A stretch of DNA of 64,000 bases from Modestobacter sp. VKM Ac-2977. Its GTDB lineage: Bacteria; Actinomycetota; Actinomycetes; Mycobacteriales; Geodermatophilaceae. The stretch covers positions 1,439,238 to 1,503,237 of the forward strand of contig NZ_JAPVBQ010000001.1 of assembly GCF_026968045.1 (NCBI RefSeq). The letters are read 5' to 3'. Positions 35,223 to 44,058 of the stretch are shown piece after piece (the stretch's first letter is position 1; every line of letters begins with the position of its first letter). Both the position numbers and the translations under genes were made by a program. The notes beneath the pieces were generated by a model. The model saw only the letters and a program-made list of their open reading frames with translations, was not told the origin of the DNA and ran no database searches.

Positions 35223-36086
35223 GTGCTGCGCGTTGCCGTGCCCAACAAGGGTGTCCTCAGCGAGCCGGCGGCCGCGATGCTCGCCGAGAGCGGGTACCGG
35301 CAGCGGCGCACCACCAGTGAGCTGGCGGTCTACGACCCCGAGAACGACACCGAGTTCTTCTACCTGCGGCCGCGGGACATCGCGATCTACGTCGCGGCCG
35401 GCACGCTGGACGTCGGCATCACCGGCCGGGACATGCTGCTGGAGACGACGCCGCCCGAGGGTGGCGACGTGGCGGCCGAGGTGATGCCGCTGGGCTTCGG
35501 CCGCTCGTCGTTCCGCTTCGCCAGCCCGGCGGAGTCCCCGGTCGACGAGGTGGCGAAGCTGGAGGGCAAGCGGATCGCCACCGCCTACCCGGGGCTGCTG
35601 CAGCGCTTCCTGGACGAGACGGGCATGAAGGCCGCCGTGGTGAAGCTCGACGGCGCCGTGGAGACCGCCTGCCGGCTCGGCGTCGCCGACGCCGTCTGCG
35701 ATGTGGTGGAGACCGGCACGACGCTGCGTGCGGCCGGGCTTCGGATCATCGGCGACCCGGTGCTGGCCAGCGAGGCCGTCCTGGTCGGCCGGGCCGGGGC
35801 CGACGAGGTGCCGGCCGTGGCCCAGCTGCGCCGCCGGCTGCAGGGCGTCCTGGTGGCCCGGCGCTACGTGATGCTCGACTACGACTGCCCCAACGACCTG
35901 CTGGCCCAGGCCACGACCCGTACCCCGGGGCTGGAGGGGCCGACGGTGAGCCCGCTGCAGACGCCGGGCTGGTCGGCCGTGCGGGCGATGGTCCTCAAGG
36001 ACGACACCAACCGGGTGATGGACGAGCTCTGGGAGCTCGGCGCGCGGGCGATCCTGGTCACCAGCATCGCTGCCTCCCGCATCTGA
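35223..36086 (+). CDS. hisG: ATP phosphoribosyltransferase, long form
   Basis: First, feedback-controlled step of histidine synthesis. 287 residues, the long HisG with a C-terminal ACT-like regulatory domain (last 75 residues, containing YDCPNDLLAQATTRTPGLEGPT). Catalytic domain marks: RVAVPNKGVLSEPAA, DVGITGRDMLLE and the PRPP-binding DAVCDVVETGTTLRAAGL. The GTG is preceded by TAGGAGCTGTTCTCT, giving a fair Shine-Dalgarno site. It follows element C, which could influence its expression. Confidence 0.95.
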   Translation: MLRVAVPNKGVLSEPAAAMLAESGYRQRRTTSELAVYDPENDTEFFYLRPRDIAIYVAAGTLDVGITGRDMLLETTPPEGGDVAAEVMPLGFGRSSFRFASPAESPVDEVAKLEGKRIATAYPGLLQRFLDETGMKAAVVKLDGAVETACRLGVADAVCDVVETGTTLRAAGLRIIGDPVLASEAVLVGRAGADEVPAVAQLRRRLQGVLVARRYVMLDYDCPNDLLAQATTRTPGLEGPTVSPLQTPGWSAVRAMVLKDDTNRVMDELWELGARAILVTSIAASRI

Positions 36087-36105
36087 CCCGGGCACACTGG
36101 CGGGC

Positions 36106-36603
36106 ATGCGCCGCGTCGTCCTCTCGTCCCTGGTCGTCCCGCTGATGCTGCTCGCCGCCTGCGGCGCCGGCGATGACACCGGCACGGCGGCGGGCTCCTC
36201 GACGCCACCCCCGACGAGCCCCGCGGCCGGCCCGACCGCGTCGGACCCGGCCACCGACCCCGGCTCCGGGGGCATCAGCCGCGCCGACAACGACCTGGTG
36301 ATCGAGTACGACCCCGGCGAGGGGGCACCCGTGGAGCGCTACACCCTCACCTGCGTCGGCTTCGTCGAAGGCGACCTGCCCGACGCCGAGGCCGCCTGCC
36401 AGCACCTGGAGGGCCTCGAGGAGCCCTTCGCCCCGGTGCCGGACGACGCGATCTGCACCCAGCAGTTCGGCGGACCCCAGACGGCGCACGTCACCGGCCT
36501 GTGGCGCGGCGAGCCGGTCGACCTCCAGCTCTCCCGGACCGACGGCTGCCGGATCTCGCAGTGGGACCGGCTCGGGCCGCTCCTCCCGGGCCCGGCCCGC
36601 TGA
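36106..36603 (+). CDS. Putative lipoprotein
   Basis: 165 residues. A signal peptide of about 20 residues (MRRVVLSSLVVPLMLLAACG) ends in the lipobox LAAC, followed by a Thr/Ser/Pro-rich linker. The mature domain (about 65-160) has two Cys pairs (LTCVGF, AACQHL, AICTQQF, DGCRIS), probably disulfides, and resembles small secreted subtilisin-inhibitor-like domains (the YTLTC...ACxHL...CTxQF...G pattern). That likeness is suggestive only. CACACT lies seven bases before the ATG, so it may be leaderless. Confidence 0.75.
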   Translation: MRRVVLSSLVVPLMLLAACGAGDDTGTAAGSSTPPPTSPAAGPTASDPATDPGSGGISRADNDLVIEYDPGEGAPVERYTLTCVGFVEGDLPDAEAACQHLEGLEEPFAPVPDDAICTQQFGGPQTAHVTGLWRGEPVDLQLSRTDGCRISQWDRLGPLLPGPAR

Positions 36604-36624
36604 CCGGTCGGACCCCGACCCGGC

Positions 36625-37620
36625 TCAGCGCGGGCGGCTGGTCCGGTCGACGAGGTCGATCGCGGTGCACAGCCCCAGCGCCATCGCCCGCCCACTGGTC
36701 GAGCCGGTGGCCAGCAGCGTGGCGATCGCCGGTGCGAGCGCACCGTGCCCGACCAGGCCCCGCAGCACGGCCGCGAACTCGCCGCTGACCCGCCCGGCGG
36801 CCGCGTGCCGCAGCAGCGCCCGGGACAGCTCGGTGGTGCGCCCGGTGGCCAGCCCGGTCACCCCGGCACCGAACCGTTCGGCGGCGGGGTGCCCCAGCAG
36901 CACCAGCCCGGCGGTGACGCCGGCGAGGACGTCGTCCCCGGCGGGGGTCAGGCCCGGGCCCAGGCCGATCAGCCGGGTGGCGGTGCGCAGCGCTGCGTCG
37001 ACGTCGGCCCGGCGGACGGCGCCGCGCAGCGCGGCCAGCGGACCACTGGGCCCGCTGGGCAGGCCGGGGAGGACGAACGCGCTGTGCGGCACGCCCTCGC
37101 CGTAGAGCGCCGAACGCAGCTGGCGGACCCCCTCGGGGAGCAGTGCCGGACGCGCGGTGGGCAGCTTGGGGCGAGGGTCCCACCACGCGGCGGCGCTGAC
37201 GGTCAGGTCCCCGACGGTCAGCCGGCCGCCGCCCAGTCGGGCGGGGGCGCCGCTGGGGACCGAGACCAGTGGCCGGCCGTTCGAGGGCCGGAACAGCACA
37301 CAGCCCAGCGGGAGCCGGGCCGCGTCGGAGGTCAGCACGCCCACCACGTCGGGGCCCTGCGGGGTCTGCACCGTCAGGTACACCGCGGCAGGGACCGACA
37401 GCAGGACCCGCGCCGACCGGACCGGGCCGCGCAGCAGGTCCGCGATCCCCGTGCTGGCCTGGGCGGGCACCGAGGTGCCGGGGGTTCGGGCGCCGGCCGC
37501 GGCGGACTCGCGTGGCAGGGGGATGGTCGGGACGCCGGCCCGGGCGGCCTGCCCGGTGGAGGTGTCGCCGTGGGTCGTGTCCCGGCCGTGGCCGCCAGTG
37601 CTCTCGTCGATGGTGCGCAT
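36625..37620 (-). CDS. DUF2877 family protein (AllH-like)
   Basis: 331 residues from ATG 37620, preceded by GGAGG. The DUF2877 hallmark GLGPGLTPAGDDVLAGVTAG lies near residue 240. In enterobacteria, DUF2877 protein AllH works with AllF (FdrA) and AllG as an oxamate carbamoyltransferase in allantoin use; here neither AllF nor AllG is in the window, so that activity cannot be assumed. The first 60 residues are a polar extension. It is divergent from pucR with 264 bases between, suggesting a role in purine or related nitrogen metabolism under PucR control. Confidence 0.8.
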   Translation of the reverse strand: MRTIDESTGGHGRDTTHGDTSTGQAARAGVPTIPLPRESAAAGARTPGTSVPAQASTGIADLLRGPVRSARVLLSVPAAVYLTVQTPQGPDVVGVLTSDAARLPLGCVLFRPSNGRPLVSVPSGAPARLGGGRLTVGDLTVSAAAWWDPRPKLPTARPALLPEGVRQLRSALYGEGVPHSAFVLPGLPSGPSGPLAALRGAVRRADVDAALRTATRLIGLGPGLTPAGDDVLAGVTAGLVLLGHPAAERFGAGVTGLATGRTTELSRALLRHAAAGRVSGEFAAVLRGLVGHGALAPAIATLLATGSTSGRAMALGLCTAIDLVDRTSRPR

Positions 37621-37780
37621 GTGCCCTCCACCCGTGCGGTCGACGGGCGACGCCTGCAGCGGGCCCGTCCCGGTCTCGATCTCCCGGCCGGGACACCGAG
37701 CCGCCCGTCGATCGACGAAGCCGCCTACCATCCGAGCCGGAACACAGGACCGGGGCCCGAACCCACGTGGCGCGTCCCCC

Positions 37781-37803
37781 GTGCCTGTATGGCGATTGTC
37801 GCC
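37781..37803. promoter_or_regulatory. Possible PucR operator between DUF2877 and pucR genes
   Basis: GTGCCTGTA followed by the inverted repeat GGCGA-TTG-TCGCC (37791-37803). An 18-base block here matches 14 of 18 bases at 41516-41533, just after the permease gene. Location in the divergent promoter region suits a regulator site; weak evidence. Confidence 0.3.
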
Positions 37804-37884
37804 AAGCGTGCCTTCTGCCGTCCAGAGACGTCTGACAGAATCTTGCGCAGCAGGCTCGTGCACGGTGTTTTGGGGGAACGTACA

Positions 37885-39846
37885 GTGACTGAACGTGATA
37901 CGTCTGTGACATACGCTTCGCACAGCGACCGGGTGGCTACTTTCGGCAACATCCCCGCATCGGCCGAGCCTGTCCTCTCCCAGCTCCCGCCGGCCGACCG
38001 GACCGCTCTCCAGGACAGCATGGGCCTGACGGTCGACCAGCTCCTGCAGCTGCCAGGGCTGACCGGCGCGCTCGTCGTCGGCGGGGCCACCGGCACCCGC
38101 CGGATCGTCCGGCACGTGGCCGTGGAGGACCCGGCCGACCCCGTCGGGGGTGCCGGCCCGGACCTGCTCGTCGTCCTCGGTGCCCGGCTGCCCAGCGGCG
38201 ACCCGGCGCAGAGCCGTGCGCTGATCGATCGGCTGCACCGGGCCGGCAGCGGCGCGCTCGCCTACCGCTCGGAGGCCGGCTCGGGCAACCCGGCCGGCGA
38301 CGTCCCCGCCGAGCTGCTCGCCGAGGCCGACCGCCGCGGCTTCCCGGTGCTCGCCCTGCCCGCGCGGGCCCGGCTGGACGAGGTGGTCGCCGAGGTGCTC
38401 GGCGCCATCATCGACAAGCAGACCCAGGCGCTGAGCCTCGCCAACCGGATGCACAACCAGTTCATCGACGTGGCGCTGTCCGGCGGTGGGCTGTCCGAGG
38501 TCACCACGCAGGTGTCCACATTCCTCGCCGGGGCTGCCGTGCTCGGCCTGGGCCCCGACCGCGAGGTGGCCACCCATGCCGGCCCGGCGGAGGAGGTCAC
38601 CGAGATCCGCGACTGGCTGTGGCTGCTCGACGCCGCGGCCGACGATGCGTTCGCCGACCTCACCCCCTCCCGCCGACTGTCGGGCAACCGCGCCGACCAG
38701 AGCGTGGTCACCCCCGCCGACGTGCTCGCCGACGCCGACCTCTCACCGGCCGACGGCATCCTGCTGGTGCCGGGGCACCACGAGCTGCCCGGCGGGCTGG
38801 GGGAGTACGCGGTCGCGCCGATCATGGCCGGTGACCAGCGGCACGGCTGGCTGGTCGCGGTGAACCGGCACGGCCCGATGCTGCTGGGCGCCGGCGCGGT
38901 GCTCGAGCAGGCCGCCGTCATCGCCGCGCTGTCGGAGATCCGTTCGCAGGCGGTCCACTCGGTGGAGCTTCGGTTCCAGGGCGACATGGTGCGCCGGCTG
39001 GTCGGCGGGACCTTCGCGCACACCGAGCGGGCGCTGGCCTACGCCCGTTCCTTCGGCTGGCGGCTCGACGGCCCGGTCGTCGTCCTGGTGACCGCCACGG
39101 AGACGGTGGCCGACGCCGGGGCCGACCCGACCAGGGCACTGGACGTGCTGGACCGGCTGGCCGACGGCTGGCGGGCGGCGGTGGACAGCGAGGTCGCCGG
39201 TGCGGCGGTCGCCGGGCTGGCCACGGAGATCGTCACCGTGCTGCCGCTGGACGGACGCACCCCCGAGGAGCTCTCCAGCCTGGTCGCCTCGGTGACCGCC
39301 CGGGTCAACGCCCGGCTGCGCCGGGTGGGCCGGCTGCTGGGCACCGGTATCGGCCGCCCCGCCGAGTCGCTGTCGGCACTGGGGGAGGCATACCAGCAGT
39401 CGCAGCGGGCCCTGGTCGTCGGTCAGGAGATCCACGGCGGCCACGCGGTGACCCACTTCGACCAGCTCGGCGTCTTCCGGCTGTTGTCGCTGATCCCGGA
39501 CAGCAACGAGCTGCGCTCCTACGTCGACGAGGTGCTCGGCACGCTGGCCGACTCCTCCGACCCGGACTCGGTCGACCTGCGGGAGACGCTGCGGGTGCTG
39601 CTGGAGACCAACCTCAACGTCGCGGAGTCCGCCCGCCGACTGCACTTCCACTACAACACGATGCGCTACCGGATCGGCAAGCTGGAGCGGCTGCTCGGCC
39701 CCTTCACCACCGACCCCACGCTGCGGCTGAACCTGCTGCTCGCGCTGCACGCCTCGCGCATCCGCGGACTGGACCAGCCGCACCGGCCGCCGGTGGAGAG
39801 CGTGGTCGCCGCGGTCCTGGACGACGGGCTCGAGTCCCTGGTCTGA
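37885..39846 (+). CDS. PucR-family transcriptional regulator
   Basis: 653 residues from GTG 37885, 8 bases after GGGGGA. After a 48-residue unconserved leader comes the PucR N-terminal domain (MGLTVDQLLQLPGLTGALVVGGA onward), a GAF-like middle region, a GGDEF-like segment, and the C-terminal PucR helix-turn-helix (LRVLLETNLNVAESARRL, then HFHYNTMRYRIGKLERLLG). Members control purine, allantoin or amino-acid use. With DUF2877 before it and a nucleobase permease after it, a purine or pyrimidine signal is likely; the effector is unknown. Confidence 0.9.
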   Translation: MTERDTSVTYASHSDRVATFGNIPASAEPVLSQLPPADRTALQDSMGLTVDQLLQLPGLTGALVVGGATGTRRIVRHVAVEDPADPVGGAGPDLLVVLGARLPSGDPAQSRALIDRLHRAGSGALAYRSEAGSGNPAGDVPAELLAEADRRGFPVLALPARARLDEVVAEVLGAIIDKQTQALSLANRMHNQFIDVALSGGGLSEVTTQVSTFLAGAAVLGLGPDREVATHAGPAEEVTEIRDWLWLLDAAADDAFADLTPSRRLSGNRADQSVVTPADVLADADLSPADGILLVPGHHELPGGLGEYAVAPIMAGDQRHGWLVAVNRHGPMLLGAGAVLEQAAVIAALSEIRSQAVHSVELRFQGDMVRRLVGGTFAHTERALAYARSFGWRLDGPVVVLVTATETVADAGADPTRALDVLDRLADGWRAAVDSEVAGAAVAGLATEIVTVLPLDGRTPEELSSLVASVTARVNARLRRVGRLLGTGIGRPAESLSALGEAYQQSQRALVVGQEIHGGHAVTHFDQLGVFRLLSLIPDSNELRSYVDEVLGTLADSSDPDSVDLRETLRVLLETNLNVAESARRLHFHYNTMRYRIGKLERLLGPFTTDPTLRLNLLLALHASRIRGLDQPHRPPVESVVAAVLDDGLESLV

Positions 39847-39999
39847 GGCGGCCGCGCGTCCGCACTGTTACGGCCGTGTTCACCCGGCGCTCCGTGATGG
39901 GAACGTGTCCACGACCCCCTGGTGTGATCCACGGACTTCTGCCACTGTCCGGTACCTCAGCGCTGAGCTACTTGCTCGGCGGAGCTGCGAGGAGGACTG

Positions 40000-41442
40000 A
40001 TGGCGTTCGGCTGGAAGCTCTACGGGGACGGGAAGACCCCGCCGCTGGGTGAGGCGGTGGCCCCCGACGAACGACTGTCGTGGCCGCTGACCGTCGGCAT
40101 CGGCGCGCAGCACGTCGTCGCCATGTTCGGGGCGACCTTCGTCTTCCCGCTGATCATGGGGCTGGACGCCAACCTGGCGATCATGATGAGCGGGATAGCC
40201 ACGATCATCTTCCTGCTCATCGTGCAGGGGAAGGTGCCCTCCTACCTGGGCACCAGCGCCGCGTTCGTCGGCGGCGTCGCCGCGGTCCGCGCCCAGGGCG
40301 GGGACAGCTCCGACGTGGTCGGCGCGATCCTCGTCTCCGGCATCGTGCTGGCGCTGGTCGGCCTGCTCATCCAGGCCGCCGGTGTGCACGTGGTGAACCG
40401 GGTGCTGCCCCCGGCGGTGACCGGCGCGGTGGTCCTGCTGATCGGCTTCAACCTGGCTCCGGTCGCCGCAGGCCTGTACTGGCCGCAGGACCAGTGGGTC
40501 GCCCTGGCCACCATGGCCTTCGTCATCGTGGTCTCGCTGGCGCTGCGCGGCTTCTGGGCCCGGATCTCGATCCTGCTCGGCCTGGTCTTCGGCTACCTGC
40601 TCTCGCTGCTGCTGGACACCTTCTCCCAGGCGGTCACCTACGACGCCGCAGGCGTGGGGACGGCGCACGACCGCGTCGACCTCAGCGGTGTCGCCGACGC
40701 GTCGTGGTTCGGGCTCCCGGAGCTCACCGCGCCGTCCTTCTCGGTCAACTTCGCGCTGCTGGTGCTCCCGGCGGTGATCGCGCTCGTCGCGGAGAACGCC
40801 GGCCACGTCAAGGCGGTCGGCGAGATGACCAAGCGCGATCTGGACCCGGTGCTCGGCCGGGCGGTCTTCGCCGACGGCGCCGCCACCGTGGTCGCCACCT
40901 CCGTGGGTGGCTCCCCGACGACGACCTACGCGGAGAACATCGGCGTCATGGCCGCCACCCGGGTCTACTCGACCGCGGCCTACTACGTCGCCGCCCTGGT
41001 GGCGATCATGCTCGGGCTGGTGCCCAAGTTCGGCGCCATCGTCAACGCCACCCCCGGTGCGGTGCTCGGCGGCATCACCGTCGTCCTCTACGGGATGATC
41101 GGCCTGCTCGGCGCCAAGATCTGGAAGGAGAACCGGGTCGACTTCGCCAACCCGATCAACCTCGTGCCGCTGGCGGCCGGGATCATCATCGGGATCGGCG
41201 ACGTCCAGCTGCGGTTCAGCAGCGAGTACTCCATCGGTGGCATCGCGCTGGGCACGATCGTCGCCGTCGTCGGTTGGCACGTCGCCCGCATGCTGGCCCC
41301 GGCGGAGATGAAGGCGGCGCTGTACCAGGAGGGTGGCTTCGCCGCCGGCACCGGTCCGGCGCTGGGGGCCGCCGGCAGTCACAACACCGACCCGGGTGGG
41401 CCCGACCCCTCCGACGTCGACCGGGTCGACCGGACCCGCTGA
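40000..41442 (+). CDS. Uracil/xanthine permease, NCS2 family
   Basis: Proton-coupled nucleobase importer with about 14 membrane helices over 480 residues. NCS2 marks include GTSAAFVGG, the conserved Glu in LVAENAGHVKAVGEM, and SVGGSPTTTYAENIGVMAATRVYS. The Gln/Thr pattern is of the UraA branch, so uracil is the best guess. ATG 40000 follows GAGGAGGACTG. Its stop is followed by a strong terminator. Together with pucR upstream and the pyr operon elsewhere it suggests nucleobase salvage. The 153 bases before it contain no gene. Confidence 0.92.
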   Translation: MAFGWKLYGDGKTPPLGEAVAPDERLSWPLTVGIGAQHVVAMFGATFVFPLIMGLDANLAIMMSGIATIIFLLIVQGKVPSYLGTSAAFVGGVAAVRAQGGDSSDVVGAILVSGIVLALVGLLIQAAGVHVVNRVLPPAVTGAVVLLIGFNLAPVAAGLYWPQDQWVALATMAFVIVVSLALRGFWARISILLGLVFGYLLSLLLDTFSQAVTYDAAGVGTAHDRVDLSGVADASWFGLPELTAPSFSVNFALLVLPAVIALVAENAGHVKAVGEMTKRDLDPVLGRAVFADGAATVVATSVGGSPTTTYAENIGVMAATRVYSTAAYYVAALVAIMLGLVPKFGAIVNATPGAVLGGITVVLYGMIGLLGAKIWKENRVDFANPINLVPLAAGIIIGIGDVQLRFSSEYSIGGIALGTIVAVVGWHVARMLAPAEMKAALYQEGGFAAGTGPALGAAGSHNTDPGGPDPSDVDRVDRTR

Positions 41443-41453
41443 CCCTTGCACGC

Positions 41454-41487
41454 ACCGGCCCGGCTCCCCGCGAGGAGCCGGGCCGGT
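41454..41487 (+). terminator. Terminator after the nucleobase permease
   Basis: Perfect 14-bp stem ACCGGCCCGGCTCC (41454-41467) / GGAGCCGGGCCGGT (41474-41487) with a six-base loop, 12 bases after the stop. Confidence 0.85.
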
Positions 41488-41606
41488 GGCACGTCCACGA
41501 CCGTCACGCGGTGGCGTGCCTGTACGGATCTTGCCTGGGCACGTGATGATGGCCGCCGACACCAGCCGGACGGTTCCGGATCGGCACGGACAGCCAGGGA
41601 GACCAC

Positions 41607-41978
41607 ATGGACCTCCGACTCCAGCTCGTCACCGTCCCCGTCACGGACGTGGACCGGGCCACGGCGTTCTACGTCGACCAGGTCGGCTTCCAGGTCCAGC
41701 AGGACATCCGGGTCGATGAGGAGCACCGGTTCGTGGAGCTGCTGCCACCGGGTTCGGCCTGCTCGATCGCCCTGACCGCCGGCTACGTCGACGCCGAACC
41801 CGGCTCGTTGCGCGGCGTGCAGCTCGACGTCGACGACGTCCACGCGGCACACGCCGCCCTGCGCGCCGGCGGGGTGGCGGTCACCGACGTCGAGGAGCAC
41901 CCCTGGGGCAGTTTCTGCTTCTTCTCCGATCCGGACGGCAACGGCTGGTCGGTGCACCAGCCGCCTCGGCTCGGCTGA
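41607..41978 (+). CDS. VOC (glyoxalase-like) family protein
   Basis: 123 residues with paired beta-alpha-beta-beta-beta modules: LQLVTVPVTDVDRATAFYVDQVGF in the first and VQLDVDDVHAAHAALRAGGV plus FSDPDGNGWSVHQ in the second. The latter is typical of bleomycin-resistance/dioxygenase-like proteins, in which the Glu/His metal ligands vary. Likely stand-alone gene; start ATG preceded by AGGGAG. Substrate unknown. Confidence 0.85.
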   Translation: MDLRLQLVTVPVTDVDRATAFYVDQVGFQVQQDIRVDEEHRFVELLPPGSACSIALTAGYVDAEPGSLRGVQLDVDDVHAAHAALRAGGVAVTDVEEHPWGSFCFFSDPDGNGWSVHQPPRLG

Positions 41979-42072
41979 GCACCAGGTCCCGGGCGGCGCG
42001 AGGGCGTGAGGCCCGCCGTCCCGGGGCACTGGGGCTCCGGGGCCGCACCGGTCGGCCCGGGAGAGAGGGAGC

Positions 42073-42831
42073 ATGACCGAGAACAGCCGGCCGTTGCAGG
42101 GAAAGGTCGCCCTGGTCACCGGGGCGTCGTCAGGGATCGGGGAGGCCACCGCGATCGCGCTGGCCGAGGCGGGGGCGGCGGTCGCCATCGGCGCCCGGCG
42201 CAAGGACCGGCTCGACGCGCTGGCCACGAAGCTGCGCGACGACGGTGCCCGGGTGTTGCAGCTGGACCTCGACGTCACCGACGAGCAGGCCTGCACCGCG
42301 GCGGTCACCCGCACCCGCGAGGAGCTCGGCGGGCTCGACGTCCTGGTCAACAACGCCGGGGTGATGCTGCTGGGCACCATCGTCGGCGCCGACCCGGAGG
42401 ACTGGCGCCGCATGATCGACACCAACGTCCTCGGCGTGCTGTACATGACCCACGCCGCGATCGAGGGCATGGTCGAGCAGGGGTCGGGCGACGTGGTGAA
42501 CATGTCCAGCGTCGCCGGCCGGACCGCCCGCAAGGGCGCCGGGGTCTACAACGCCAGCAAGTGGGCGGTGAACGCCTTCAGCGAGTCGCTGCGCCAGGAG
42601 GTCACCGGCCGCGGCGTGCGGATCAGCCTGGTCGAGCCGGGGGCGGTGGCCACCGAGCTGACCGACCACATCACCCAGCCCGAGGCCAAGCGGGCGTCGC
42701 AGGAGATGGCGGCGGGGATGACCCGGCTGCAGGCCGAGGACATCGCCCGGGCGGTGCTCTACGTGGTCAGCCAGCCGGGCCACGTGGCGGTCAACGAGGT
42801 GCTGGTGCGCCCCACCGACCAGGAGCGCTGA
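42073..42831 (+). CDS. SDR-family NAD(P)-dependent oxidoreductase
   Basis: Classical short-chain dehydrogenase, 252 residues. Cofactor motif TGASSGIG near residue 16, NNAG at about 94, the catalytic Ser in NMSSVAG and Tyr-x-x-x-Lys in YNASKWA, with the family-typical LVEPGAVATEL. The motif and the Arg-Arg-Lys after the second strand (GARRKDR) favour NADP(H). Of the YdfG/clavulanate-dehydrogenase-like branch; substrate cannot be given. ATG follows GAGAGAGGGAGC. Confidence 0.9.
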   Translation: MTENSRPLQGKVALVTGASSGIGEATAIALAEAGAAVAIGARRKDRLDALATKLRDDGARVLQLDLDVTDEQACTAAVTRTREELGGLDVLVNNAGVMLLGTIVGADPEDWRRMIDTNVLGVLYMTHAAIEGMVEQGSGDVVNMSSVAGRTARKGAGVYNASKWAVNAFSESLRQEVTGRGVRISLVEPGAVATELTDHITQPEAKRASQEMAAGMTRLQAEDIARAVLYVVSQPGHVAVNEVLVRPTDQER

Positions 42832-42850
42832 GCCGACCGGCAGTGGGGCG

Positions 42851-43246
42851 TCAGCCGGCCTCGAGGACCCGCTTCAGGGTCTCGAGGTCGGCGGCCACCG
42901 CCGCGGAATCGGCCTCGAACTCCTCGGCCGTGGCGCCGCTCGCCCGGCGGAGGGTGAAGACCACCTCGCTGCCGGCGCCGTCGGCGAGCACCCGCACCGG
43001 GTTGGTGGTGGTCGTGCCGTCGGGCAGGACGACGTCGTGGTCGAGCACCCCGTACTCGTTGACCGGCACGAACCGCACGAGCACGCGGCCCATCGGGGAG
43101 TCCGCCACCCACTCGCCGCGTTCCCGGCGGATCCCGGTGGCCAGGCCGGCGGCCCACCGTGGCAGGTGGGCCGGGTCGCGGACCCAGCCGTAGACCTCAG
43201 CGGCGGGCCGGTCGATGGAGACGGTGAGGTGCCGGGACTCGCTCAT
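42851..43246 (-). CDS. SRPBCC family protein
   Basis: 131 residues from ATG 43246. A polyketide-cyclase/START-like pattern: LTVSIDRPAAEVYGWVRDPAHLPRW at the start, DHDVVLPDGTT in the middle strands, and the long C-terminal helix EFEADSAAVAADLETLKRVLE. Ligand unknown. It converges with the SDR gene and lies divergent from the membrane protein at 43308. Confidence 0.82.
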   Translation of the reverse strand: MSESRHLTVSIDRPAAEVYGWVRDPAHLPRWAAGLATGIRRERGEWVADSPMGRVLVRFVPVNEYGVLDHDVVLPDGTTTTNPVRVLADGAGSEVVFTLRRASGATAEEFEADSAAVAADLETLKRVLEAG

Positions 43247-43307
43247 GCCGGCATCGTGCCAGCCACGGACTGGCACCGGCGGGGTAACCTGCGACACCCT
43301 GCCCACC

Positions 43308-43958
43308 GTGGACCCCACCTCGGCGTGCACCGGGCCTGCGGAGACGGACGACGACCCCCGCTGGGCCCAGGCGCTGGCCAGGGCCGCACGGGCGCCGAGC
43401 ACCAGCGCACGACCACGGCTGCTCACCTGGTCGTGGGTGCTGGCCCTCACGGTGCTGGCGCTGGCCGGCGCGCTGCTCGTCGCGGTGCTGTCCACGGACG
43501 CACTGGTGCCCGACCCCGGACCGTCCGGCGGCTGGGAGGATGCCGGCCTCGTCGTCCAGGGCGCCGGCCTGGCGGTGATGGTCGGCTACGGGTTCGTCGC
43601 GTGGCGGACTGGGCTGTTCCAGGCCGCGTGGTGGCAGCCGACCGCTGTGCTCAGCTGGGCACAGCGACGCAGACTGCTGGCCCAGGTCCGCGGGCGGGCG
43701 GCGGTCGACCCGGCGCGGCTGCCGCTGGCCAGGGCCCAGGCTCGCCGGCTGGTGCTGCAGCGCGACCAGCTCCTGCTGCTCGTCGGCGTTCTCGTGCAGC
43801 AACTGGGGCGCGCGATCGGTGACCCGACACAGTCGACCGTGGCCTTCACGGCGCTGGCGACGGTGGTGCTGCTCGCCGTGGCCGGCCTGCTGTGGCGGCA
43901 GGCCCGGCGGGCGGAGCGGTTCCTCGCCGACCACCCGGACCCCGGGTTCCGGGGCTGA
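43308..43958 (+). CDS. Membrane protein, unknown
   Basis: 216 residues from GTG 43308. Four hydrophobic segments: about 44-64, 83-102, 156-172 and 183-199, with an Arg/Ala-rich loop (RRRLLAQVRGRAAVDPARL) between the second and third. It is reminiscent in layout of the membrane protein at 30029 (four helices with a basic central loop), but sequence likeness is not evident. No family recognised. A longer start would overlap the minus-strand SRPBCC gene. Confidence 0.6.
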   Translation: MDPTSACTGPAETDDDPRWAQALARAARAPSTSARPRLLTWSWVLALTVLALAGALLVAVLSTDALVPDPGPSGGWEDAGLVVQGAGLAVMVGYGFVAWRTGLFQAAWWQPTAVLSWAQRRRLLAQVRGRAAVDPARLPLARAQARRLVLQRDQLLLLVGVLVQQLGRAIGDPTQSTVAFTALATVVLLAVAGLLWRQARRAERFLADHPDPGFRG

Positions 43959-44058
43959 CCGCGTCGATCCGGCCATCGTCCGGGGCGGGACGGCCAATGC
44001 GGGTGCGACGACCGGAAACCGCCGGATCCCGTCGTCGGCGCCCCCTAGCGTCCGGTGC

